Positions 36,663 through 43,333 of a stretch of 64,000 nucleotides of DNA are shown piece by piece (positions within the stretch are counted from its first letter, which is position 1; each line of letters opens with the position of its first letter). Origin of the DNA: an uncultured Christensenella sp. GTDB lineage: Bacteria > Bacillota_A > Clostridia > Christensenellales > Borkfalkiaceae. The stretch lies in NCBI GenBank assembly GCA_910579295.1, contig CAJTTC010000004.1, positions 1 to 64,000 on the forward strand, given 5' to 3'. The position numbers and the translations under genes were made by a program. The notes under the pieces are model-generated. The model worked only from the letters and a program-made list of their open reading frames with translations. It searched no databases and had not been told where the DNA came from.

Positions 36663-37050
36663 TTTTTAACCAAACAGGTGCAGAAAGCAGAGCACTCAAC
36701 AGAACTATCGAAAGACCGGCAAGAATTGTTATTGCGGCTACAATACAAGAAACAGTCAATCGCTTTATTGCTTCGTTCCTTTTTTTCATTAAGTCCGTAA
36801 CAATATATTCTTCGGCTCTTTCTTTATAATGTTTTTCGTCCAAACGTCCGCCCGCAAGCAATTCGTTAATGCTAACACCATATAATTCACTTAAAATTTG
36901 TAGCATTTCGGCGGGCGGTAAATAATTGCCGTTTTCCCAACGTGAAACCGTTTTATTTGTTACACCTATTTGTTCGCCCAATTCGTCTTGTGTAAGATTT
37001 CTTTCTTTACGCAATTCGGCTAAAAATGCCCCGACTTTTTGCATATCCAT
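36643..37050 (-). CDS. XRE-family regulator with membrane helix, probably C-truncated
   Basis: The 135-residue protein starts at ATG 37048-37050, eight bases after AAGGAGG. Residues 4-60 form a Cro/CI helix-turn-helix (RKERNLTQDELGEQIGVTNK and SRWENGNYLP). A charged linker and one hydrophobic helix follow (VSCIVAAITILAGLSIVLL). The last residues (WLKIGCKRF) come from sequence that also encodes the truncated GNAT, so the natural C terminus seems lost. A TATAAT lies at 37078-37083 on the same strand. Such membrane-anchored regulators often sense envelope stress, but the target here is unknown. Confidence 0.75.
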   Translation of the reverse strand: MDMQKVGAFLAELRKERNLTQDELGEQIGVTNKTVSRWENGNYLPPAEMLQILSELYGVSINELLAGGRLDEKHYKERAEEYIVTDLMKKRNEAIKRLTVSCIVAAITILAGLSIVLLSALLSAPVWLKIGCKRF

Positions 37051-37203
37051 AATGAATACCTCCTTTTGTTTGACAATATTATAGCACACCAATGCGTAAA
37101 ATTATTACCCACAAATAGCGAATTTGAAACGAACAGCAGACAAATCATAGGATTTTGGCTACTTAATCGGGTGCTTGATAAAAAGAAAAGTTTGACCACA
37201 ACA

Positions 37204-37233
37204 TAGTGTTCAAAATTTAACGAAATTGGTGGA
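37204..37233. repeat. tRNA-flank-like repeat, left copy
   Basis: TTCAAAATTTAACGAAATTG followed by GTGGA (37209-37233) closely matches the sequence just beyond the tRNA-Ala 3' end (63167-63189) and the end of the repeat at 62141. It lies in the 385-bp gap between the XRE gene and the recombinase. The rest of that gap shows only a TTAATATATA-rich stretch, a CACACC...GTGTGCG inverted repeat, and the recombinase terminator. It may mark an old integration boundary. Confidence 0.55.
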
Positions 37234-37389
37234 AGAAGATAAAACAAATACGCACACCAAGTTAAAGTGTGCGTATACCCCCGAAATGGTGGGCGACAAT
37301 GTGTGCCATAAGAACCGCACCAAACAGCACCTCGTTAATATATACATAGTATATATTAAAACCGATAAAAAAGCAAGTCCGCAAAAGAC

Positions 37390-37430
37390 AAAATGTAAAA
37401 AAGCCCCGACGTTTTAAGTCCGTCGAGGCT
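37390..37430 (-). terminator. Terminator after the serine recombinase
   Basis: The stem AGCCCCGACG (37402-37411) pairs with CGTCGAGGCT (37421-37430) with one mismatch. On the minus strand it is followed by a T-rich run. Confidence 0.75.
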
Positions 37431-37434
37431 TAAT

Positions 37435-38931
37435 CTATGCCTTAATTTCCAACGCCACTTGTTCAGAGCCTATCACGGGGCTGCAAGTATTTATGACGGG
37501 TAATTCCGTTGTGGTCGAGTGAATAGGTACGTCAAGGTATTCGCTGTTTCCTCTGTCCGAGTAATTGCATTTAATGATTATTTTATCGTCGAATAAGATA
37601 ACTTGCCTTACGAGCAAATCTATTATGCGTTCGGCGTTATTATTCAAAGCCTTTTTGATGAACGCAATAACGTCGGCTTTCTTAATCGTTGTTTTAACTT
37701 TTGCCTGTTCAACGAGTATCTTTTCGGACAATTCTTCTTGCCGACGTTCGAGTTCTTGCAACCGCTCTTTCGTCGTATTGGTGATGATGCCTTGTTCGAT
37801 AGCCACGATAAGATTGTGCTTTGCTTTTGCTATCTGGTCTTGTTCTTGCTGTAAGAGTTTGAGAACGGATTGGTCTTGCAACCGTTTTTGATTTACGGCA
37901 ATAATTTTTTCGGCGAAACCGTCAATCATAGCGTTATTTTCAAATAAGGTCATAATAGCCTGCACGACTACATTTTCCAAAGCGTCTTTTCGCACGGACT
38001 TTTTCTTGCAAATCTTTTTATCGTATCTGCCCGAACAACTATAATAGCGTTTCCGTTCGCCCGACCTCGCCGTTGCCGAAACGCCGTTTATTGAATTTCC
38101 GCAATAACCGCAAACAACCTTTTTCCGCAAAAGATATTTGACATACTGACTTAAACTGCCGTAACGATTTCCGACGTTCTTTGCCTGCACGATTTTGAAA
38201 AGGTCGTCGGGAACGATCTGCGGATAGATATTCGTATATACTTCGTCGCCGTGCGTATAAACACCCGAATATTTTGTGTTCTGTAAAATCTTATAGACAG
38301 TATTTCTCACAAATGGTTTTCCGTGATAAAGCACGCCTCTATCCGCAAGCGCCTTTATAATATCTTTGGCAATCACGTTTTTTGCGTACTGCTCGTAAAT
38401 ATAGCGGACGACTTCGGCTTGTTCGGGAACGATAACGGCTTTCTTATCAACGATTTTATAGCCATACGGCATTTTACCGCCTGTAACATTGCCTTTCTTG
38501 CGGCTTTCGTTATTGCCTCGACGTATCTTTTGAGAAAGTTCTGCGCTGTAGTATTCCGCCATACCTTCCAAAAGGCTTTCAAGGATTATGCCTTCCGGCG
38601 TTTCGGGTATATTTTCCATAGCCGAGATAAGCCGTATTCCGTTGAGTTTCAAGGTGTGTTTATTCATAGCCAATTCGTACTTATTTCGTCCGAAACGGTC
38701 TATTTTGTAAACGATAACGTAATCCCACGCCCGTTTTGCACTGTCTTTGAGCATACGCTGGAAAGACGCACGTTTGTCGTTCGTTCCCGTCATAGCACGG
38801 TCTATATAAGTATCAACGACCACGATTTCATTTCTGACGGCGTATTCATTACAAACTCTTAATTGTCCCTCGATAGACTGTTCTGTTTGTCTATCGGACG
38901 AATAGCGAGCGTAAATGACACCTGTTTTCAT
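37435..38931 (-). CDS. Large serine recombinase
   Basis: The 498-residue site-specific integrase has an N-terminal resolvase domain with the catalytic Ser in YARYSSDRQ and the helix-E motif YKIDRFGRNKYE. A recombinase domain follows (GYKIVDKKAVIVPEQAEVVRYIYEQYA), then a zinc ribbon (CGYCGNSINGVS; two further Cys) and a long coiled coil (KERLQELERRQEELSEKIL). This is the standard plan of integrases that insert phages and conjugative elements. It is translated from an ATG that overlaps the stop of a 61-residue leader ORF (ATGA). It is the only recombinase in the 37-60 kb element. Confidence 0.95.
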   Translation of the reverse strand: MKTGVIYARYSSDRQTEQSIEGQLRVCNEYAVRNEIVVVDTYIDRAMTGTNDKRASFQRMLKDSAKRAWDYVIVYKIDRFGRNKYELAMNKHTLKLNGIRLISAMENIPETPEGIILESLLEGMAEYYSAELSQKIRRGNNESRKKGNVTGGKMPYGYKIVDKKAVIVPEQAEVVRYIYEQYAKNVIAKDIIKALADRGVLYHGKPFVRNTVYKILQNTKYSGVYTHGDEVYTNIYPQIVPDDLFKIVQAKNVGNRYGSLSQYVKYLLRKKVVCGYCGNSINGVSATARSGERKRYYSCSGRYDKKICKKKSVRKDALENVVVQAIMTLFENNAMIDGFAEKIIAVNQKRLQDQSVLKLLQQEQDQIAKAKHNLIVAIEQGIITNTTKERLQELERRQEELSEKILVEQAKVKTTIKKADVIAFIKKALNNNAERIIDLLVRQVILFDDKIIIKCNYSDRGNSEYLDVPIHSTTTELPVINTCSPVIGSEQVALEIKA

Positions 38932-39113
38932 AGTGAACCCTCCTCAAAATCGGTAATCACACCGAGAGAGTACAACAACGGCGAAAAAAACGTAATGACT
39001 TCACTTGCCGAGTTGATAACCTTTTGACGGCAACGCTTGCCGAACTGACGACAAAGGTTGACCTCACTTGACTTCGCTTGACGTTTTCGCCAACCTAACC
39101 TTGCTACTTGCAT
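38928..39113 (-). CDS. 61-residue leader ORF coupled to the recombinase
   Basis: The frame begins at ATG 39111-39113, preceded by CAAGGAGGTAAAGAAA, one of the better ribosome sites here, and its TGA overlaps the recombinase ATG. The peptide is Arg/Lys/Gln-rich at the N terminus (MQVARLGWRKRQAKSSEV) and hydrophobic later. The DNA under it carries several repeated GTCAAG and GGCAAG words, so codons and operators are superimposed. It may be a small regulator or serve only to couple translation to the recombinase. Confidence 0.6.
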   Translation of the reverse strand: MQVARLGWRKRQAKSSEVNLCRQFGKRCRQKVINSASEVITFFSPLLYSLGVITDFEEGSL

Positions 39114-39410
39114 TTTCTTTACCTCCTTGCCGAACTTTTTTTCGACGCCGACGAAAATGCAGGAAATGACTACGCCGTCAATCGGCGTTTTTTGTTATTC
39201 GGTTTTCAATTAAAACAATTATTGCGTAAAAGTTATTTCCTTTATCGGTTTAAGCAAGAGTTGTTTTAGATTGACGGCAACGGCATTTTCTGCCACAACC
39301 AACGGCGAAAAAAAGGTCAATCAATATCAAGTAAAATCAAGTACAATCAACCCAAATCATTAAAACGGCAAGTGATGTTAGCAAAGTGTTAGGTAAACGG
39401 CAAGTGATGT
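38994..39410. promoter_or_regulatory. Repeated operator-like sites in the element control region
   Basis: The 16-mer AAACGGCAAGTGATGT occurs at 39363-39378 and 39395-39410, 32 bp (three helical turns) apart. A near-identical copy in opposite orientation lies at 38994-39013 (AATGACTTCACTTGCCGAG). Between them, 39316-39360 has a CAATCAA/AATCAAG repeat. The second 16-mer abuts a TTCACT-17-TATAGT promoter (39413-39441) for the gene at 39475. The arrangement suggests a binding site array that controls both divergent units; iterons of an origin are an alternative. Confidence 0.6.
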
Positions 39411-39474
39411 CATTCACTTCTTGCCCCGAATTTTGTATAGTGTCCGTGTAATCAAGCAAAAGGAGTTTAACACT

Positions 39475-39693
39475 ATGCAAGAAGTGAAAATCAAGGACAA
39501 TGATTTAGGAATACCTATCTACTTTGAAGATACTCCCGTGTTTTCTTCTATTCCTGACAGCGCAATCAATTTGCTTATGCAAGATTTGGAAAGCGAGATA
39601 GTTGCTTTTGTGGAAAAGAAACTTGCTCGTCAGAAATACCGGAATAAGAAAAAAGCGGACGGTAACAGAATAGCCGATACGCATCCGCCTTAA
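39475..39693 (+). CDS. Small acidic protein of the element
   Basis: The 72-residue protein starts at ATG 39475 behind AAAAGGAG; the frame upstream overlaps the promoter. It is acidic at the front (DNDLGIPIYFEDTPVF), with an amphipathic helix (SAINLLMQDLESEIVAFVEK) and a basic tail (RQKYRNKKKADG). I do not recognise a family. Its position directly behind the repeated operators suggests an early regulatory or replication-accessory role, but that is inference. Confidence 0.6.
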   Translation: MQEVKIKDNDLGIPIYFEDTPVFSSIPDSAINLLMQDLESEIVAFVEKKLARQKYRNKKKADGNRIADTHPP

Positions 39694-39732
39694 AAAATTT
39701 TGCGAAAGTTTGAAAACGGGGCTTTCAAACAG

Positions 39733-39761
39733 TTGACTTTCTCAAACGTATGTTCTATAAT
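39733..39761 (+). promoter_or_regulatory. LexA-box promoter of the element repressor
   Basis: TTGACT (39733-39738) and TATAAT (39756-39761) are exactly 17 bp apart. The spacer holds AAACGTATGTTC, close to the Bacillota LexA box core GAAC-N4-GTTC. An inverted repeat TATCGT...ACGATA follows at 39762-39787. The repressor encoded downstream is the obvious candidate to bind here. Confidence 0.75.
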
Positions 39762-39798
39762 CTATCGTAAACAATCGTTCACGATAAGTGAGGCACTT

Positions 39799-40407
39799 AT
39801 GAGAAGTAAGAACTCCGATTTAATGAAAAGCATAGTCGAGTTTATAAACAAAGAGTATTTTGACAACGGCGTAACACCGACAATGCAGGAAATAGCAAAT
39901 GCTTTCGGAATTTCAAAAGGCTGTGTAAGTAACTACATAGCGGAAATGCAAGAAAAAGGTTTGCTCGAAAATAACGGCAGTTGTCGGGGTATTCGCACCA
40001 AGATGATGGAAAAGATACAGCAAGGTGTCGAGTATCTGCCCGTTGTCGGCTCTATCGCTTGCGGAACGCCTATGCTTGCGGAACAGAACATTGAAACGTA
40101 TCTACCTATACCGACGGACTTTTTGGGCGCAGGCAGTTACTTTATACTTAAAGCCTACGGCGAAAGTATGATAAACGCAGGTATTGACGACGGCGATATG
40201 GTAATAGTCCGTAAGCAGGAAACCGCCGAAGAAGGTCAGATAATCGTCGCACTTATTGACGGCGAAACGACCTTAAAGCGTTATTATCTCGATGAAAAGC
40301 GTAAACGCATACGCCTACACCCCGAAAACGACGGTATGGACGATATGTATTTCAAAAGAGTTGACATACAGGGCATAGCAATCAAAGTAATCAAGGACTT
40401 GTTTTAA
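39799..40407 (+). CDS. LexA-like SOS repressor of the mobile element
   Basis: The 202-residue protein starts at ATG 39799. An N-terminal winged helix (TPTMQEIANAFGISKGCVSNYI) is followed by an S24 peptidase domain. The catalytic Ser123 lies in YGESMI and Lys160 in TTLKRY. The predicted self-cleavage site is Cys88-Gly89 (GSIACGTPML) instead of the usual Ala-Gly. It would be cleaved on RecA activation, releasing the element's genes. The codon use and setting are those of the element, so it is likely a second, element-specific LexA rather than the host regulator. A terminator follows. Confidence 0.9.
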   Translation: MRSKNSDLMKSIVEFINKEYFDNGVTPTMQEIANAFGISKGCVSNYIAEMQEKGLLENNGSCRGIRTKMMEKIQQGVEYLPVVGSIACGTPMLAEQNIETYLPIPTDFLGAGSYFILKAYGESMINAGIDDGDMVIVRKQETAEEGQIIVALIDGETTLKRYYLDEKRKRIRLHPENDGMDDMYFKRVDIQGIAIKVIKDLF

Positions 40408-40421
40408 TATCGCAATACTAC

Positions 40422-40447
40422 AAACTTCATAGCCCCGAAGTTTTTAA
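40422..40447 (+). terminator. Terminator after the LexA-like gene
   Basis: A 7-bp stem AAACTTC/GAAGTTT (40422-40428 with 40437-40443) is followed by TT-AATAT. Confidence 0.6.
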
Positions 40448-40553
40448 TATTGAGAGTACGAAAGATAACCTACTTTCGCACGGGATTTCCCAACCCTGCA
40501 TTGACAGTAAGTTAAATACACTCTTTGCGTATTCACGGGAAAAGGAGGCATAT

Positions 40554-40721
40554 ATGAGTAAGGTCAAACGGATCAAATGCCCCGACTGTCTGAACTATAT
40601 GACGGTTACAATCAACGACAACGGCGAAGCAAAAGGCTGTTGCAAAAAGTGTAATGCGGTCATCATAGCCAAACAACCGTCGGAGAAAGAACGACTTATA
40701 CGAATAGTCAAAGCACAATAA
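40554..40721 (+). CDS. Zinc-ribbon peptide of 55 residues
   Basis: A short gene starts at ATG 40554 behind AAAAGGAGG. It encodes two zinc-binding Cys pairs (KCPDC near the start and CCKKC in the middle) separated by a beta hairpin, then a basic helical tail. The layout recalls Com-type phage zinc-finger regulators, though the match is only by pattern. It lies in the element's regulatory block between the LexA-like and sigma-like genes. Confidence 0.75.
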   Translation: MSKVKRIKCPDCLNYMTVTINDNGEAKGCCKKCNAVIIAKQPSEKERLIRIVKAQ

Positions 40722-40830
40722 TCAAAATCAAATACATACGTCTTGCTGCACGGTTAGGTTGGACAAGTTCCCGTAATTCCTGCCCTCTACGGTATAGATA
40801 AGGTTCGTGCCACCGGCATAACAAAGTTAT

Positions 40831-40890
40831 AGCCCCTACGAACAGTAAAACTCAAATTATGGGTTTCTGTTGGTAGAGGCTATTTTCTTT
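40831..40890 (+). promoter_or_regulatory. Long hairpin/attenuator before the sigma-like gene
   Basis: TAGCCCCTAC (40831-40840) pairs with GTAGAGGCTA (40874-40883) with one mismatch. Inside it, AACAG pairs with CTGTT and AAACTC with GGGTTT, giving about 20 pairs around a 7-nt loop. TTTTCTTT follows. It lies 45 bp before the ribosome site of the 40933 gene and could end transcription or act as a conditional attenuator. Confidence 0.6.
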
Positions 40891-40932
40891 ATCGACAAAA
40901 TCCTACAAATACTGAATTTCGGAGGATTTAAT

Positions 40933-41244
40933 ATGACACCGCTCAATGCGATAAGAGAAGAATTGAAAGAAATTCGTTATTATATGTCCCGTAAGACTGT
41001 TTTCGATAAATCTGTGGATTGCGTCGGCAAGAACGCTATTGAAAAAAGAATAGAATTGTACAACCGTTATATATGCGATGCCAAACCTCGCCTATACGAC
41101 CTCTATGTGTCGCTCTATCTCGACAACAACACGCAGGAGTCGTTGTCGGAAAAATTAGGCTATTCAATGGAACACATTTGCAGGCTCAACACGCAATTAG
41201 TCAAGTTCTTTCAGCAAAAACTGACTGCGGACGGTCTTATATAG
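40933..41244 (+). CDS. Sigma-region-4-like HTH protein
   Basis: The 103-residue protein starts at ATG 40933, seven bases after GGAGG. The C-terminal half reads as a sigma-70 region 4 or phage late-regulator type helix-turn-helix (YLDNNTQESLSEKLGYSMEH followed by ICRLNTQLVKFFQQKL). The N-terminal half is helical and charged. Proteins of this kind activate late or transfer genes in phages and integrative elements. The target promoter is not visible. Confidence 0.65.
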   Translation: MTPLNAIREELKEIRYYMSRKTVFDKSVDCVGKNAIEKRIELYNRYICDAKPRLYDLYVSLYLDNNTQESLSEKLGYSMEHICRLNTQLVKFFQQKLTADGLI

Positions 41245-41256
41245 CGAGGTGTATAT

Positions 41257-41409
41257 ATGACGGAGATAAGAAACAGTCAAGGCAAACTTGTCTGCCGAGC
41301 AGATAAGGACAGCAAGACCGTCGAAATAGCCGTAAAAGGCAATGTAACCGTGATACGCTTTACGGACGACGGCAAAATGAAAATAGAAAATACCGAAAGA
41401 ACGGTATAA
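41257..41409 (+). CDS. Small beta-rich protein of 50 residues
   Basis: A short frame starts at ATG 41257 behind GAGGTG, 12 bp after the sigma-like gene. It encodes a compact beta-rich peptide (NSQGKLVCRADKDSKTVEIA and VTVIRFTDDGKMKIEN). I associate such peptides with integrative elements of Clostridia, but no function is known to me. A strong terminator follows. Confidence 0.6.
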   Translation: MTEIRNSQGKLVCRADKDSKTVEIAVKGNVTVIRFTDDGKMKIENTERTV

Positions 41410-41434
41410 CACAATTATAAAATCCGCAGACCGC

Positions 41435-41484
41435 AAGACGGCAAGGAAAGCAAATCTCACTCGCTTTCCCGCCGTCTTTTTTGT
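41435..41484 (+). terminator. Strong intrinsic terminator
   Basis: AAGACGGC plus GGAAAGC (41435-41451) pairs with GCTTTCC plus GCCGTCTT (41463-41478) around a small internal loop, followed by TTTTTTG. Confidence 0.9.
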
Positions 41485-41537
41485 TTGCGGAAAACAGTAC
41501 GGCTCTGCGGATTCCCCAAATTCAAGGAGTTAAAACT

Positions 41538-41936
41538 ATGGAAACAATAACCTATAAATTTGCCGACGGTACGGAAAGCGCCGTCGAAGTAAGCGACGAA
41601 TTTTATTCGCTCTATCAAGATATGGAAAAGGCGGACGAACTATCCGAACGCAAGCACTCTCGTAGAAATCAATCGTTGGAACGCTCGGTAGATAACGGCT
41701 GGGACGTTGCAGATCCGGACGCCGACATTGCGGCTATCTTTGAAAAAAACGAAAGCAACAGACAACTTTATGCGGCTATTTCCACTCTCGCTCCCGAACA
41801 GCAAACGCTTATAAAACAGGTCTTTTTCGAGCGCATACCGCAAGTGGAAATTGCCGAACGGCAAGGCGTAACAAAAAAGGCAATCAACAACCGTTTGACA
41901 CGGATTTTACGGAAATTAAAAAAAGTTTTGCAATAA
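41538..41936 (+). CDS. Sigma-70-family-like regulator
   Basis: The 132-residue protein starts at ATG 41538 behind CAAGGAGT. The C-terminal third is a clear sigma region 4 (LAPEQQTLIKQVFFERIPQV, then EIAERQGVTKKAINNRLTR). Regions 2 and 3 are absent. Sigma-like proteins of this form are common in Bacillota mobile elements. Together with the 40933 protein it may activate expression of the structural genes that follow. Confidence 0.75.
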   Translation: METITYKFADGTESAVEVSDEFYSLYQDMEKADELSERKHSRRNQSLERSVDNGWDVADPDADIAAIFEKNESNRQLYAAISTLAPEQQTLIKQVFFERIPQVEIAERQGVTKKAINNRLTRILRKLKKVLQ

Positions 41937-42020
41937 GGCGTGGACTTTTGCGATTTTCGAGGCTATTAGGTGAAGGGGTTAGTTATTCGCCCACTCACAA
42001 GAACGATTTTAGGAGGCAGT

Positions 42021-42242
42021 ATGAAGAAGAATATCGAGCAGTATTTTCGGGTTGAGTGTAACTTCGGCTGTAAGTATTTCACTAATCCCGACAAGGCAAA
42101 AGCCTATTTCGACCGCAAGGCGAACAAACACCTTGACGTGGAAATGTGGCTTGTAACGTATTGCCGTTGCGAAAGGAAACACGCCTTTTACGCAACGCAG
42201 GACTTGTTGGCATATTCGGGAACGACAATGCCGAAATGCTAA
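42021..42242 (+). CDS. Small Cys-rich protein
   Basis: The 73-residue protein starts at ATG 42021, four bases after AGGAGGCAGT. It has five Cys residues (VECNFGCKYF and TYCRCERKHAFY), which suggests a metal-binding fold. No family is recognised. It is the last gene before a 180-bp non-coding gap (42243-42423) that contains an ACGCT...AGCGT hairpin and a GGCCGCC...GGCGGC inverted repeat. Confidence 0.6.
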   Translation: MKKNIEQYFRVECNFGCKYFTNPDKAKAYFDRKANKHLDVEMWLVTYCRCERKHAFYATQDLLAYSGTTMPKC

Positions 42243-42423
42243 CTCTTATCTGAATGTTTACGGCGCAATAAATAAGCGATTAAGTTTAGCGTGATTTTCG
42301 TAAAGGTGGCCGCCTACGCATAAACAATCGAGAAAACAATACATAAGCCGCCGTTTAACAGATATATACGCTGTGCTATGCGAGCGTCAACGGGCGAAAA
42401 TTTATCATTAGGAGATTTGAACA

Positions 42424-42711
42424 ATGGCAGATTACAACAAAGAAAGACGTTGGACTGCGCCGAACAAGCGTGCGGAAAGTTACGCAAACGAGCGCAAGGC
42501 AAAGGTGCATCAGCACGGACAGAAAGAAGGACAGCCTTTGTCGGACTACGAGGCAGGTATGCGTTCGGGTTACTTGCAGTGTCAGAGCGACCACGCCGGA
42601 CTGTTCCGCTACAAGCAGGCTATGGAAGCGTTCGGCGATAAGAAGTACGCAAAGCAGTTCTCTCGTGAGAAAGGCACGAAACTTAAAAAAGGCGGCAAAA
42701 AGTCCGCATAA
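42424..42711 (+). CDS. Small basic protein of the inovirus-like module
   Basis: The 95-residue, strongly basic protein starts at ATG 42424 behind AGGAG. It is rich in Lys, Arg, Gln and Tyr (NKERRWTAPNKRAESYANER) with a Lys/Gly tail (KGTKLKKGGKKSA), and it has no membrane segment. Nucleic-acid binding is likely from composition. It may take part in replication or packaging; no family is recognised. Confidence 0.65.
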   Translation: MADYNKERRWTAPNKRAESYANERKAKVHQHGQKEGQPLSDYEAGMRSGYLQCQSDHAGLFRYKQAMEAFGDKKYAKQFSREKGTKLKKGGKKSA

Positions 42712-42726
42712 CAAGGAGGCAAATTT

Positions 42727-43086
42727 ATGGCAAACAAAACAAACGGCATTAAGGTCGAAAAAGGCTCTTTCGAGTATAAGGGCAAATCGTATTTCGAGTA
42801 TTTTATCTGCGGCAGCGTCAGAGGCAGGGACGTAAAAATCAAACTTGCGCCGCCCGACAAGAACGACAAGGGCGGTTATACCGTTCTCGACATTGTGTTC
42901 GGTAACGAGGACAAGGCGGACTTTATCGTCGTTCCCTACGAGTTTCAGGACGCAACCGGCAAGACTGTATCGGGCAATCGCTTTCTCGTCCGCACGGTGG
43001 ATAAGGAAACGGGCGAAGTCTTTGAAAGCGCAATCAAGCCCGCCCGCAATTCGGACAAAACTTTGCTCGCAATGCTCATGCGCTAA
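42727..43086 (+). CDS. Candidate ssDNA-binding protein (gpV-like role)
   Basis: The 119-residue protein starts at ATG 42727 behind AAGGAGG. It is predicted all-beta with alternating aromatic and charged residues (KGSFEYKGKSYFEYFICGSV; YTVLDIVFGNEDKADFIVV), consistent with a small OB-type fold. In filamentous phages the ssDNA-binding protein gene lies just before the coat genes, as here. The role is inferred from fold pattern and place. No specific sequence signature is seen. Confidence 0.55.
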   Translation: MANKTNGIKVEKGSFEYKGKSYFEYFICGSVRGRDVKIKLAPPDKNDKGGYTVLDIVFGNEDKADFIVVPYEFQDATGKTVSGNRFLVRTVDKETGEVFESAIKPARNSDKTLLAMLMR

Positions 43087-43101
43087 CGGCGAGGTGTCCC
43101 T

Positions 43102-43260
43102 ATGAAGAAATTGATACTCATTCTACTTGTCATAATCCTTGTGGTGCTGGTCGGGACGTGGCCGTTATCAATTCTCGCCAAACTCTTTGAATGGATTGCA
43201 TACGGCTTACGTTGGCTCGCCAAAATGCTCAATTTCTTCGGCTGGAACGGCTTGCTGTAA
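43102..43260 (+). CDS. Candidate major coat protein, 52 residues
   Basis: A short gene starts at ATG 43102, six bases after GAGGTG and 15 bp after the previous stop. The peptide has an N-terminal hydrophobic helix (LILILLVIILVVLVG), then an amphipathic aromatic/basic segment with four Trp residues. It is the size of inoviral major coat proteins (about 40-55 residues) and is immediately followed by a terminator, as gene VIII is in Ff phages. The usual charge order (acidic front, basic back) is not seen, so the assignment is provisional; a minor coat protein is the alternative. Confidence 0.55.
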   Translation: MKKLILILLVIILVVLVGTWPLSILAKLFEWIAYGLRWLAKMLNFFGWNGLL

Positions 43261-43273
43261 CGTAACAACAACG

Positions 43274-43319
43274 AAGGCACTATTTAGACGGAAAAGTTTA
43301 TTTAGTGCCTTTAATTTTT
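43274..43319 (+). terminator. Terminator after the candidate coat gene
   Basis: AAGGCACTA (43274-43282) pairs with TAGTGCCTT (43303-43311) around a 20-nt loop, with TAATTTTT following. It separates the short upstream genes from the long membrane-protein genes and would allow partial read-through. Confidence 0.7.
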
Positions 43320-43333
43320 CAAAAGGAGGTTTT

